Shown: positions 26,065-36,035 of the stretch, in pieces
Layout: each line of letters begins with the position of its first letter
Numbering within the stretch: the first letter of the stretch is position 1
NCBI RefSeq assembly: GCF_008974265.1
Contig: NZ_BKZW01000004.1
Location: forward strand, 372,001 to 436,000
Length of the DNA stretch: 64,000 nt
From: Dictyobacter vulcani
GTDB taxonomy: Bacteria > Chloroflexota > Ktedonobacteria > Ktedonobacterales > Ktedonobacteraceae
Direction of reading: 5' to 3'
The notes under the pieces: model-generated
Seen by the model: only the letters and a program-made list of their open reading frames with translations
Told to the model about the DNA's origin: nothing
Database searches by the model: none
Made by a program: the position numbers and the translations under genes

Positions 26065-26935
26065 TCTTCGAGTATTGCCAGTTCGAGCTGGCTGAGTTGT
26101 TCGGGGTCGATGATGACGTTGATTTCGGCTATTTTGTTGTGGGTGATGGTGATCTTGAAGACGAGTCCCAGATGTCCAAGTGGGGCTACGACGGCTCCGA
26201 TGGCTCCATCTATGAGTGCAACCTGTGCTTCTCGGGCACGGCCTGAGAATTGTTTGGCGACGGCTGTGGCACCATGGACCTCTCTGGTCCTGGTTGCACG
26301 GTTGACGCGGAACACGACATCTGGATCAAGGACGCGAGCAGGGCGTCGAAGTTACCGGTTCGTGAGGCGGCGAGGAAGGCTTTGACTACTTCACCTTGCC
26401 GGGTGAGATCGGTGTCCTGTTCGGTGTCTGTGCCCCGTACGCGGCGGCGTGCGCGGCTGGCGAGTTGCCGGGTGGTGGTGGCGGTGCGTCCCACGATGGG
26501 CGCGATCTCCTCGAATGGCATGGCAAAGAGATCGTGTAGCACGAAGGCGAGCCGCTCAGCAGGAGTCAGGGTGTTGAGTACCACCAACAGCGCCAGCCCG
26601 ACCGAGTCGGCCAGCAGTATTTCTTGCTCGGGATCGATCTCGGCGCTCGTTGTCGGCTCGGGCGTATACTCATCCAGGGGTTCCTCGCGCCGCGAGTTGC
26701 GGGAGCGCAGCATGTCGAGGCAGACGCGTCCAACCACGGTCGTGAGCCATCCACCGATGTTCTCGATCTCGCTGGTATCAGAGCGACTGAGGCGCAGCCA
26801 CGACTCCTGTACCGCGTCCTCGGCCTCGCTCAAGGAGCCGAGCATGCGGTAGGCCACGGACCGGAGATGTCCTCGATGGCTCTCGAACTGCTCGCCTAAC
26901 CATTCATGTTCTTTGCTCGATATACTTTTATCCAT
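26061..26935 (-). CDS. ECF sigma factor, ECF41/SigJ type with SnoaL-like C-terminal domain (one frameshift)
   Basis: 291 residues after restoring one base near 26325. Region 2 is FESHRGHLRSVAYRMLGSL and EAEDAVQESWLRL; region 4 is LTPAERLAFVLHDLFAMPFE and VGRTATTTRQLASRARRRV. The C-terminal extension (LDPDVVFRVNRATR ... VALIDGAIGAVVAPLG) is the SnoaL-like domain that characterises ECF41. ECF41 factors have no separate anti-sigma factor; the C-terminal domain controls activity. Start at 26935 after AGGGAG. It is 102 bases downstream of the Clp-N/zinc-ribbon gene on the same strand. Confidence 0.82.
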
Positions 26936-27037
26936 AAAACAAGCTCCCTTGCTGAAATAGTGTGGTCTCAATCGGCCCTATTTGTTGTGTTATAGTAGTG
27001 ACGAGCCAGCCCTGGTTGATGTGACAGCGTGGGTGCC

Positions 27038-27791
27038 TTAATTGAGTTTATGGCCGCACTCGATGCAGAATCTGGCCCCGGCCACGGAGGGGCAGAGCAG
27101 TGAGGACAGATTTTGGCGGGTTGGTGGCCGCAATAAGCACAATATTTCCAGGCGGCCTGGATAGGCTGCTGGCAGGCACTACAGGTCAGCTCGCTTTTGT
27201 CGACTGCATTCTCCTGGCTGGTATGGTGTTTATGATGGATCTCAGTATGGCGTTCCTGGGATGCTCTGGCAGGTTGGGAGCGTAGGGATAACAGCAGTTT
27301 ATCACTATGGCGTAAGAATTCGGGTTCCATGTCGGCGATGAGCTGCTGGCGTAGCGTGGCGACTCGGATGGGATAGGCCGTCTGGAGTCGCAGGTTGCCG
27401 GGATGGGCGATGATGCTGAGGATGAGTTGGTTGGGTGCGACTTTGGCGGATGGGCGATGGCGGGTCAGATAATAGGTGATCATCGCGATGGCGTTCTGCA
27501 CACACTCCTCGGCCTGGCGCGAGAGTGGGGGATCATCTTCCCTGGACAAAGGAGTATTGGCATAGACGGCATCGATATGGGCGCGCAGCGTATCCACATC
27601 TAAGCCACAATTCTTTAGCAGCGTTGCCTCATGGCTACTGCCCTCAGCGAGCACCCCTAGCAGGAGATGCTCCAATTGAATAGAGGCGGCCCCGGCCTGC
27701 CTGGCCTCTTGCCGGCATGAAAAAGGATCTCACGTGTCTGTGGCATCAACCAATCGATTTCAAGCGAGTGCTGGCCAGAACTTTTTGTCAT
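27038..27791 (-). CDS. Clp N-domain protein with C-terminal double zinc ribbon (two frameshifts)
   Basis: 251 residues after two corrections (near 27713 and 27085). The N-terminal half is a Clp_N repeat pair (EARQAGAASIQLEHLLLGVL; NAIAMITYYLTRHR), the substrate/adaptor-binding fold of ClpA/ClpC. No AAA+ domain follows. The C-terminus has two Cys4 ribbons: CSACQQP..KYCAYCGHQ and CPHCSAPS..RFCIECGHK. The start ATG at 27791 is chosen because it extends the Clp_N fold. Stand-alone Clp_N proteins may act as adaptors; that role is an inference. Confidence 0.7.
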
Positions 27792-28070
27792 TCCCACCGT
27801 CCCCCCTGTACATGCATATTTCTATAGATGGATTATATGTGTGTGTCTATCCAATAATATACATAGAGTTATACTATACATTTTAATCAAGCTGTGTCGC
27901 TTTGTCTGTGATCAGTTCCACTTTTCTTGACCAGTTTGTTTCCGCAGAGTGGGTAAGATAAGCGCTTGCGTTCTCCGGGTGGGTACAGTACAATTGCCGG
28001 GATGTTTGGGTTGGCGTCGATGGCTATTTCATGTAGACATGGACGCGTTCTTGTGAAAGGGACTTTGGCG

Positions 28071-28544
28071 ATGGCGTACGATAACCAGGAAGAGATTGTG
28101 GCGCTGGTACAGCATATGGCGGCGATTCCGGAGCGACTGGTGCGGGCAATGACCGATAAGCCGCGGGACAAGTTTCTGTATCGTCCGGCTGCGGGGGAGT
28201 GGACGGTGCTGGAGATTTTTGCCCACATGCGGGCCGTGGACGACATAGTCACCACGCGTATCTATATGCTTCTATCCCGGGACAATGCTCCACTGGTCTC
28301 CTTTGACGAGCGGCGCTGGGCCGAGGTGGCGCGCTATCTGCAGCGCGACATCCACCAGTCGATGACGCTCTTCACGCTACGCCGCATCGAGTTTGTCACC
28401 GTGCTACGCCAGCTATTTGCCGAGGACTGGCAGCGCAGCGGCCAGCACGAAACCTATGGCACCCAGACCCTGCTCAGCATTGTGCGCGACCTGGTCTCCC
28501 ACGAAGAAGAACACTGTGCCCGGATCGAACAACTCATGCAATAG
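28071..28544 (+). CDS. DinB-family protein
   Basis: 157 residues from the ATG at 28071, preceded by AAAGGG; a longer in-frame start at 27966 lacks support. The four-helix DinB_2 pattern is clear: RPAAGEWTVLEIFAHMRAVD, then the C-terminal LLSIVRDLVSHEEEHCARIE. These helices carry the usual metal-binding His residues (HMRAVD and HEEEH). Family members include bacillithiol/mycothiol S-transferases and many of unknown function. It is followed by the TPR gene 43 bases downstream, probably co-transcribed. Confidence 0.78.
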   Translation: MAYDNQEEIVALVQHMAAIPERLVRAMTDKPRDKFLYRPAAGEWTVLEIFAHMRAVDDIVTTRIYMLLSRDNAPLVSFDERRWAEVARYLQRDIHQSMTLFTLRRIEFVTVLRQLFAEDWQRSGQHETYGTQTLLSIVRDLVSHEEEHCARIEQLMQ

Positions 28545-28587
28545 ACTTGCATAAGCGAGCAGTATAGAGAGGAATTGATACATAGCA

Positions 28588-29097
28588 ATGACGCGAGAAC
28601 AATTAGACGAAGCGATCCAACTGCGTGAAGAGGGACGCGCCAGGCAGGACCTGGTGATCCTGGAGCAGGCCCGCACGCGCCTGTTAGAGCTGAGTGCCGC
28701 CGATCCAGATAATGCCGAGATCACCTATCAACTCGCGGTGAACCACGACAACATGGGACTCGAACAGGATGCCATTCGCTACTACCTGCGGTCCTTTGAA
28801 CAGGGCCTGAGCGGACCAGATCTTGAACGGGGCTTAATGGGCCTGGGCAGCACCTATCGGGCCATGGGGGAATATGACAAAGCGATTGAAATATTGCGCC
28901 GGGGTGCCAGAGAGTTTCCTGCCAACCGAGCCATCCAGACCTTCCTGGCCATGGCCCTCTACAACACCCAGAACTACAAAGAGGCCATGGAGATCGTCCT
29001 GACCAATCTGCTCGAAACCACCTCCGACGAAAAACTCCAATATTTCAAGCGCGGCCTGCTCTATTATACCCAACACCTCGACGAAAGCTGGGAATAA
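28588..29097 (+). CDS. Tetratricopeptide repeat protein
   Basis: 169 residues composed of about four TPR-like helical pairs (LLELSAADPDNAEITYQLAV; DAIRYYLRSFEQGL; LGSTYRAMGEYDKAIEILRR; FLAMALYNTQNYKEAMEIVL). No signal peptide is seen, so it is a cytoplasmic interaction protein of TPR_5 type. GAGAGGAA precedes the ATG. The TAA stop is 4 bases from the left terminal repeat of element A4. Confidence 0.8.
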   Translation: MTREQLDEAIQLREEGRARQDLVILEQARTRLLELSAADPDNAEITYQLAVNHDNMGLEQDAIRYYLRSFEQGLSGPDLERGLMGLGSTYRAMGEYDKAIEILRRGAREFPANRAIQTFLAMALYNTQNYKEAMEIVLTNLLETTSDEKLQYFKRGLLYYTQHLDESWE

Positions 29098-29100
29098 AGT

Positions 29101-29553
29101 GTACCGGCAGCCTTGAAGGCTAATACTTTTCACTTAGCGATATGTTGAGAGAAGATTCGACGTGACCAGCAAGCCATGTGTACGTGGAGAGGGCGCCACA
29201 CGCGGAGGCCGCACTGCTGCGTTTGCGCAGGCCAGCGTGCAAGCACGACTTCGCAGTGCTGTGGCGCCTACAGGGATCGTGTGTGCCGTCGCCTGCTCGC
29301 GCAGCAACGTGGTTGGAGAGCGCGTGGATCCTCCCCGTACCTTCTCGAAGAGGATCACGAAACAGGATCCGTCTCGGTGGAGGCGCCACAGGCATGCGAT
29401 GTTCGTTGAGCCCCTCGCTCCACCATCACGCCGCATGCCGGCCTCCGCGTGTGGCGCCCTCTCCACGGACGATCCGCTGCTTTTCTCCACCATGTTTTTT
29501 ATGGTCACAAATGCGCTTCACCGAAACGTATTGGCCTTGAAGGCTGCCGGTAC
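29101..29553. repeat. Palindromic element RS-A, copy A4
   Basis: 453 bases with ends GTACCGGCAGCCTTGAAGG and CCTTGAAGGCTGCCGGTAC, a variant of the terminal repeat with ACC for AGC. Orientation opposite to A1. The central arms read TGGCGCCTACAGGG and GGTGGAGGCGCCACA, so this copy has one mismatch in the inner stem. It lies between convergent genes; the stop codon of the L,D-transpeptidase shares its last base with the right end. Confidence 0.85.
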
Positions 29554-30665
29554 TAGTAGATGATGATGCCGGTAAAGAGTTGGACGTGGTCATAGACCCA
29601 GTGGGCGTCGTCTTTGGACATGTTGACGCAGCCGTGTGAGCCGACGTCGGCGGCGGTGTCGCCAGAGACGTCCTGGTGCGGGAACTGGGTGTTGGGTCCG
29701 TATTCGGCACGCCACCAGCTGTCATGGACAAAGTAGCCGTCGCTATGATATTGCATGGCGTAGTTGATGGGGGTGTCGGGATACCAGTATTTATCGCCTT
29801 TGGGGGCGATGGATTTAAAGGTGATGTGCGTCTGGTGACTTTCGACCCACCAGCTTCCTGGAGGGGTGGGTTTGTCGGGCTGGCCGGTGGTGACCAGGAA
29901 GGATTTGATCAGGGTGCCTTTGTCGTAGACGCGCATGGATTGCTCGCCGAGTGAGACGACCAGCACACGGCCATCGGTCTTGCCGTAGGTTTTCATCAGG
30001 TCCATGTCGGCCTGGTGAGGCTGGTTGTACGCGGTCTTGTCGCCGGCGTTCTGGGTCATGGCCTTGAAGTTGTTGAGGTACATTTTGGTGTTTTCGACGA
30101 TCTGCTGGTAGTCGGCGAAGGTTTTGGCGGCTGAAACGTCGTCTTTGATCCAGGTGCCGATGCCGGTTTGGTCGTCGTATTCAAAGCCCATTTTGTAGGT
30201 GGTGTTGTTGAAGGTGTCGAGGTGTGGATGATCCTTCTCCCAGGCGGCGGCCTGTGTCTGGAGTTGCTGTTGCAGGCTCTGCTGCTCGACCTTGATCGCG
30301 GGCATCTTGATATCTTCAACATGGCCACGGGTGGTGTCTAACGCGGCCTGGTAGGTGGTGGCTGTTCTGGCGTTCTGTAGTGCTTGCTGGTCGCTATTAT
30401 ATTGCTGTTGATAAGTATCCGTCTGTCCACCATATTGTTTCATGGTGTTGATCCATTGCTGTAGCGACTGAAGCTCCTGCGTCCCCTGTTGCTGTAAGCT
30501 GGCGCTAATGGCCGGCGTGGGTGTTGGTGTCGGTATTGGCGCAGCTTTTGTCTCAGTAGCCATCTGACAACCGCTGAGCACCAGGCAAAGTACCAATCCA
30601 CTGAGCAGGGAGGATAACCGTGATCGTTGCATAGAGGTTTTAGAAATGTTTTGCTTGATATACAT
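29553..30665 (-). CDS. L,D-transpeptidase (YkuD) lipoprotein
   Basis: 370 residues from the ATG at 30665, preceded by AAAGGA. The lipobox LVLSGC lies in an N-terminal signal peptide, followed by a Thr/Pro linker, a ~200-residue helical Gln-rich region and a C-terminal YkuD domain. The catalytic signature is VGSHGCVNM with the nucleophilic Cys, and a His upstream in YFVHDSWW. These enzymes form 3-3 cross-links or attach proteins in peptidoglycan. It is anchored outside the membrane. The gene stops at TAG abutting element A4. Confidence 0.87.
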   Translation of the reverse strand: MYIKQNISKTSMQRSRLSSLLSGLVLCLVLSGCQMATETKAAPIPTPTPTPAISASLQQQGTQELQSLQQWINTMKQYGGQTDTYQQQYNSDQQALQNARTATTYQAALDTTRGHVEDIKMPAIKVEQQSLQQQLQTQAAAWEKDHPHLDTFNNTTYKMGFEYDDQTGIGTWIKDDVSAAKTFADYQQIVENTKMYLNNFKAMTQNAGDKTAYNQPHQADMDLMKTYGKTDGRVLVVSLGEQSMRVYDKGTLIKSFLVTTGQPDKPTPPGSWWVESHQTHITFKSIAPKGDKYWYPDTPINYAMQYHSDGYFVHDSWWRAEYGPNTQFPHQDVSGDTAADVGSHGCVNMSKDDAHWVYDHVQLFTGIIIY

Positions 30666-30805
30666 ATGTAATATCCTTTGCAAATTATGATTAGTGAAAA
30701 GACATCCTTGCTTGCTCATATACATACAGGGAAGGACTTATTGATGACTAAACATATACTAATAATAATATACCCTGCAACATAACTGTCAAGCCTACAC
30801 ACCTT

Positions 30806-31614
30806 TCAGGCCATGCTGCCGCGCTGGATTTTAGCCAGAATGTCCTGATGGAGCTTCTGGCTACCGGCCAGGACAGGGAATACTTGTCATTGAGTGTGTT
30901 GATAGGACGTAAGGCTTTGCCTTCGTGGTCGGTGACGATGCCTCCGGCTTCAAGAACGATGCTGGCGGAGGCCAGGAAGGATTCGCCGGTGATTTCGTCG
31001 CCAATATCAATGTAGGCGTCGTAAGTGCCGCTGGCCACATAGACGCTATCGATGGCCGAGCTACCGGTGCGGCGCACCACGCCCAGGCGCGGGCTCTCGG
31101 TCAGCAGGGCCCGTAGCGTATCGCCGTTGCGCCCGTCCAGGTTGAGTCCTGCTACGCAGTCTTTCATGGCCGTGGTACTACTGACCTGACAGCGCCGGCC
31201 GTTGCGGAAAGCCCCGCCGCCCTTCTGGGCCTCGAAGACGGTTCCGGTATACAGTTCTCCCACCAGGGCCCACTGCACATTCTCCGGGATCACCGCGGCA
31301 TCGATCGGGAGGACGGCCAGGGCGACTGCGGCGACCATGACGCCCCGCTCGACGTTGGTGGAGCCGTCGATTGGGTCGACAACAATCCGATATTGTGGAT
31401 TTTCGGAGGTGGCGAAGGTCGGGCGTTCCTCTGTGATAATCTCAAAGCCCAGTCCGCTCTCGGTCAGACCATTGATGATCAGATCTTCAGCGTCACGGTC
31501 AAACTGCATGGTCGTATGCTTTTGGGAACGTGCATAGACCTGCTTACGATCATAGCGCTCTGCCTGTGTGTAAGCTCGTACCTGTCGAAAAAGCTGTTCC
31601 AGAAGTTCTAACAT
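30806..31614 (-). CDS. Inositol monophosphatase-family phosphatase (one frameshift)
   Basis: 269 residues when one base is restored near 30870; the written frame otherwise runs on to 30748 with an unrelated tail. Metal-binding motifs are ITEERP and DPIDGSTN, with TGSSAIDSVYVASG as the second family signature. The product is Mg-dependent and cleaves sugar or inositol phosphates (IMPase, or archaeal-type IMPase/FBPase). It lies upstream of the L,D-transpeptidase on the same strand, but the 140-base gap argues for separate transcription. Confidence 0.82.
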
Positions 31615-31740
31615 AATTGTTTTTTGCCTTACTCTCGCTGCACTATTGTTTCAGCATTGCTGCGGTACCTGCAAAGACTGACCGGCGTTGGCGCTCTGAG
31701 TGCCACATTTCAGGTATTGCATCCTTTGCAATACTCCTTA

Positions 31741-32763
31741 CTATTCTATCCTCTTAACGCTTTGTAATGCAAAAATGTTGCGACGGGTTTCCTGAAGCAG
31801 GCGGGTGCGCGTCACCGCAAGCGCTCCTTCATTTTGATCACAGGCCAGCCAGCGCCTTCCCAGCCGCTCGGCTACTACGGGCGTGACGCCGCTACCGCAA
31901 AAGCAATCCAGGACCAGATCGTTCTCTTCGGAGGAGGCGAGCAGCAGTCGTTCGAGTAGTGCGACCGGTTTCTGGGTCGCATAGCCGGTGCGCTCAGGAT
32001 CCTTCTGGTGCAGGTGGCTGATATCGCTCCAGACATCGTCAACCGACATCGTGCTATCTGCTCGATAGCTATACAGTTTGCCCGCCGAACGGATCGTCCA
32101 GATTGGATGACCATCGGGACCAATCTCTTTGCGCATATGGTTGCGCTTCTTGTCGCCCCTGGGCTGGCCGATGCGCTCACTATGGAAGCAATACTGTGAA
32201 GATTTGGTATACAGCAGGACCGTGTCGTGCTTGCGCGCAAACGCTTTGCGGGCGCGGCCACCAGATTGATAGTGCCAGATAATCTCGTTCTTGAGTCCGG
32301 CACCTTTCTTGCGCGAACGCGTGGTAAACAACTCATCCAGTATCACCCGCGCATAATGGGTGGCGCGCCAGTCCAGATGCACATAGAGGCTCCCATCCTC
32401 GGCCAGCAACTCATAGAGATAATAGAACGTCTCATAGAGCCATTGCAGATAGCTATCCAGATCATTATTCCAGATATCGCGATACGAAATACCATCCCCC
32501 GTCAGGATCTGCGCGCCATTCTTAAAGGTCCGGCCCGTCATAAAGGGTGGATCGATATAGATCAGATCAACCTTACCGGCAAACTCGTCCAGGAGCGCCG
32601 CTAACGTGCTGCCCCGCTCCCCATGCACCAACCTGTTGTACCAGCCATCTGCACATAGATCTGCTGACAACTGCTCAGTCTGTGGCTGATAAAACCCCGT
32701 AGTCAGCAATGAACCCCCCGAGGTATGTGGAATTGCCTTTCCCCGCCAGACCAATTCAGCCAT
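31741..32763 (-). CDS. Orphan DNA methyltransferase, beta-type (N4/N6)
   Basis: 340 residues from the ATG at 32763. The catalytic DPPF motif lies in LIYIDPPFMTGRTF near residue 80, and the SAM motif FxGxG (LDCFCGSGVTPVVAERLG) near 300. This order (catalytic motif before SAM motif, target domain between) is the beta class, as in type III Mod subunits. IWHYQSGGRARKAF in the middle fits Mod-like proteins. No restriction gene is adjacent, so it probably acts alone in regulation, or protects against an enzyme encoded elsewhere. Confidence 0.82.
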   Translation of the reverse strand: MAELVWRGKAIPHTSGGSLLTTGFYQPQTEQLSADLCADGWYNRLVHGERGSTLAALLDEFAGKVDLIYIDPPFMTGRTFKNGAQILTGDGISYRDIWNNDLDSYLQWLYETFYYLYELLAEDGSLYVHLDWRATHYARVILDELFTTRSRKKGAGLKNEIIWHYQSGGRARKAFARKHDTVLLYTKSSQYCFHSERIGQPRGDKKRNHMRKEIGPDGHPIWTIRSAGKLYSYRADSTMSVDDVWSDISHLHQKDPERTGYATQKPVALLERLLLASSEENDLVLDCFCGSGVTPVVAERLGRRWLACDQNEGALAVTRTRLLQETRRNIFALQSVKRIE

Positions 32764-32868
32764 ATACGCGCAAAATCTCCCTCTCTGAGTTTTCATCTGC
32801 CGACACTGTAACATATGCCCACCAGAATAGCCACCATGCTCTCATATCCCCATGGCGCAACGCATCCC

Positions 32869-32984
32869 GTAGGTTCGAGGCTTGCCCTCGATTGTCTCGG
32901 CTCAGGACTACGTCTCGCGCAACACATCCTGTTCGCGTACGTGTTTTGTGTAGAGCGACAATTGGGCACAAGGCCCAAATCTAC
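32869..32984. repeat. RS-B repeat, diverged copy
   Basis: 116 bases with imperfect ~28-base terminal inverted repeats: left GTAGGTTCGAGGCTTGCC..., right the complement of GTAGATTTGGGCCTTGTGCC. No coding capacity. Confidence 0.6.
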
Positions 32985-33128
32985 TGTACAACATGGGTGA
33001 GCATGGTATAATGGCCATGCAGGTGACGCAAGCGCTGCAATAGATTTGTCTTGATACGAATTCTGTATTCTTGCATGGGCAGCAGGAATAAAATGGTGCC
33101 CGCACAAAAATTTTTGGGGATAAATTAG

Positions 33129-33518
33129 ATGTCAAATGTTTTATGGGTTTTATTCAGTATAGTTGCATATGTCGCTGGACTGTACATCATGTTGAAGACG
33201 ACGCCAATGCTGCTCGCGCGATCCTATGACGAGGGATTGTTTATGGCCATTGCTGCGGCTGATATCCTGGGCGCGATCCTCTCGTTTGGGGGTATCGTGG
33301 TGATGTTTGCGATCTTCAATGGGAATATCGTGATTAAAATTATCGATTTTCTTTTACTGATTGGTATCCTGTTGATCACGGGTCGTCTGGCCATGTTTAG
33401 TCTGCGCCCACGCTATGTGGCCGGAACCAACAAAATCTCGCAGATCGTGGCCGGCATCTATTGTATTTGTCTTGTTGTGTCCTCGATCTATTATATGGTC
33501 GTGATTTTCCAGTCGTGA
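33129..33518 (+). CDS. Hypothetical membrane protein with four hydrophobic segments
   Basis: 129 residues, nearly all membrane: VLWVLFSIVAYVAGLYIML, ILGAILSFGGIVVMFAIF, IIDFLLLIGILLITGRLAM, and AGIYCICLVVSSIYYMVVIF. GGGGA precedes the ATG. No family recognised. A strong bidirectional terminator follows. Confidence 0.65.
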   Translation: MSNVLWVLFSIVAYVAGLYIMLKTTPMLLARSYDEGLFMAIAAADILGAILSFGGIVVMFAIFNGNIVIKIIDFLLLIGILLITGRLAMFSLRPRYVAGTNKISQIVAGIYCICLVVSSIYYMVVIFQS

Positions 33519-33536
33519 TCCTGACCCATTACCGAG

Positions 33537-33580
33537 ACAAAAAGAGGAGGTCGTTGCAGTGCAGCGACCTCCTCTTTTTG
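33537..33580. terminator. Bidirectional rho-independent terminator
   Basis: AAAAAGAGGAGGTCG pairs with CGACCTCCTCTTTTT around a short loop. T tracts on both strands serve the convergent membrane-protein and PQQ-propeller genes. Confidence 0.85.
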
Positions 33581-33610
33581 TCCTACCACGAATAGGTGTG
33601 ATCAATGTCT

Positions 33611-35354
33611 TTATGGCTCTACTACGGACTCTTGAGGAACCTGCGTTGAAGCCGCAGTTGTCCAGACCAGCGAGAGATCGTTGGCGCGTCGGACCTGGAT
33701 GATGAAGATGCTATTATCGGAGTTGAATGCCTGAATATACAGCAGGTTGTGGCGGATGCCCAGGATTGTCGGGACCATGTTTCCCAGCGTTTGTTCCTGC
33801 AGTTTTTTGCCGCTCTTAAGGTCCAGCGTGATTAGCCGTGGGCCATTGGTCAGATAGAGTTTGTCTCCACTAATTGTGCCGTAAAAATTGTTGGCAGGGT
33901 GTTCAATCGAAAACTGCCAGATTGATTTTCCGCTGCGTGCATCGAAGGCATGGATGGTATTGATTGGATTTTGTGTCCGTGTTTTTTTGTGGGGCAGGTC
34001 GATAGTAGCCAATCAAAATATTGTTAGTGATTGGTATGGCCTGGTGGTTACCAAAGCTATCTAACTGATCAACATTACTGCTATCTGGCAAGCGACGGAA
34101 GCGCGTATCGCTTTGCCATAACTGATGGCCGGTTCGACTATCGAAGGCAGCGATGCGTGCGGTGTCTTTTCCGTTGCATTCGGGATTGTTCATCGGGCAA
34201 CCAACTAGTGTTTGGACAGAATTGGTGTCTGTAGCGGTTACGCCATCTTTGGTCTCAACATGGGTAAAGAAATCCCATTGGTCCATGGTTTTTTGTTCCC
34301 AAAGCTTCTTGCCTGTCTGCTCATCGAGTGCGTAAAGGTATTGATAGGGGGTGAAGTAGGCAATGCCGTCAAAAACAGTGGCTGCCAACTGGGTATCTCC
34401 AGTTGAGCCCCAGGCCGTGAATTGCCAGCGCTGTTTCCCGGTTCTGGCATCAAGTGCATGTAAGATTATGGCCGGGAGACCTCCCTGTAGATGGTTGGAA
34501 CTTTCCTTGATGTAGAGCATCGCGTTGGAGACATTAAAGCCTGTGCTGTTGATTTTTGTCGTATTATGCCATAATAGCTGGCCGTCGCTGAGTGTATAGG
34601 CTGAGGAGGTGCCATCGACCTGATAAATATAGAAGGCGTTGTTATTAATGCCTGGAATGAAGTTAGCACTATATTGTGTTTCGGTATGCCAGAGTTGCTG
34701 ACCAGTATTGGCCGCAAAGGCGTACAGGTCGTGTTCAAGCATGGCATACACAGTATCCTGCTGGACGATAAAGTGGGTATTGCGTGCATCGGTTGACTGG
34801 CGACTGGTAAGTTTATGTGACCAGATGGTCGTGCCGGTTTGCCCATCCAGTTTGGTGAGTGTATTGTTAAATACCTCATAGATATTGCCAGGTTCCGAGG
34901 CTACTGTGGATGTGGGGATAGTGTGCCCTGAGGTAGAAATGCTGACTATTGGATGGAGCAAATGAGTGGCGGCGAACCAGCTACCGATGAGTAATCCTAC
35001 GAGCAGCGTAGCGGCAAGGGTATTCAGTATAGGAATTCTTTTGCGTTTTGAGGCTGGTGGTTTGGGGTTGTGCTGGTGTGTCTTGAAATTTTTTGTCCAC
35101 GAAGTGATGGGTTGATCAGAGCCAGTGGGTATTGTGGTTTGTGCAGACGTTGCGTCATGAGTTTTGGTAGCATGCAGGCGTTGTTTGATTTGTGCGAGAG
35201 AGTCTTGATCTTCCCTTGTTACCGTGGGATGGTAAATATGGCGCAGCATCTCAGTGAGTTCGCTGGCGACAGGATCCTGTATCTGTGAAGGCGAGGACTG
35301 ACTGGTTTGTTCGTCGATTGTGTCTGGCTGAAAGTACTCGTCGTGATGGTTCAT
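33611..35354 (-). CDS. Membrane-anchored PQQ-type beta-propeller protein (one frameshift)
   Basis: 580 residues after removal of one A from the A7 run near 33982-33988. The N-terminal ~105 residues are cytoplasmic and polar, a membrane helix follows (ILNTLAATLLVGLLIGSWFAA), and the rest is an extracytoplasmic eight-unit propeller with repeats such as LDGQTGTTIWSHKL, FAANTGQQLWHTET, LDEQTGKKLWEQKT, FDSRTGHQLWQSDT and FDARSGKSIWQFSI. Its ATG lies 3 bases after the sigma-factor stop codon. The position and single-helix topology suggest an anti-sigma-like or signal-sensing partner; this is an inference. Confidence 0.8.
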
Positions 35355-35357
35355 GAT

Positions 35358-35900
35358 TTATTCCTCCCTCTCACCGATAAATTGCGATTTGCGTAAAAAG
35401 TTCATGGTACGTGAGAGCATAGCGCGTACTGCCAGGTCAGTCTTGCCAAGAATGCTGGCGATTTCGGGGCTACGCAAGTTATAACCGAAGCGTAGCCAGA
35501 GTATTTCCTGTTGCTGTGCTGGCAGAGTGTCTAATATATCTTTGAGCTGTGCTATCTTGTCCAGTTGTAGGGCTGCTTGCTCAGGATCATGCACCTCATT
35601 GGCGTATAGCGTGTTGGTAATATGCTCTAAAGGGATATTGTGGCGTCCACCAATTTTGCGAAAAGCATCAATGCTTTTGTTGCGCGTGACCCGCCAGAGC
35701 CAGGCGACCTGGACTGGTTCAGCAAGCGACGCGAAATGAGCATCCTCCATGGCGGCAATAAAGACATCGAGCAGGATATCTTCGGCATCTTCGCGTGTGC
35801 GCGTGTGCTGGCGTAGATAGGTAAAGAGTGGTGTCCCATAGCACTCAAAGAGCGCATCTGTGGATGCACCTGTTGTTTTCTGGTCACGTTGCTGGTGCAT
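35358..35900 (-). CDS. ECF-family RNA polymerase sigma factor
   Basis: 180 residues. Region 2: YLRQHTRTREDAEDILLDVF and WLWRVTRNKSIDAFRK; region 4: LPAQQQEILWLRFGYNLRSP and IASILGKTDLAVRAMLSRTM. No C-terminal extension. It probably directs stress or surface genes under control of the membrane protein encoded by the next gene of its operon. Confidence 0.88.
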   Translation of the reverse strand: MHQQRDQKTTGASTDALFECYGTPLFTYLRQHTRTREDAEDILLDVFIAAMEDAHFASLAEPVQVAWLWRVTRNKSIDAFRKIGGRHNIPLEHITNTLYANEVHDPEQAALQLDKIAQLKDILDTLPAQQQEILWLRFGYNLRSPEIASILGKTDLAVRAMLSRTMNFLRKSQFIGEREE

Positions 35901-35984
35901 AATATATATTTTCCCCTCTGCCTGTTTGAGATCTCGCTAAACACATCGTTTGAGTGCTCAAAAGTGTGACATAGGGGGCAGAAT

Positions 35985-36030
35985 AAAAAAGAGAGAGGAT
36001 TCCCTTAACAAAAAGGATCCTCTCTCTTCT
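35985..36030 (-). terminator. Rho-independent terminator of the S9 peptidase gene
   Basis: On the minus strand AGAGAGAGGATCC pairs with GGAATCCTCTCTCT around a T-rich loop, and a T6 tract follows; it begins 6 bases past the stop codon. Confidence 0.8.
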
Positions 36031-36035
36031 CTATG

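Noticed and set aside
29134-29563. Arg/Pro/Ala-rich open frames inside every RS-A element
   Set aside because: They arise from the GC-rich palindrome in several frames at once, differ between copies and lack ribosome sites.
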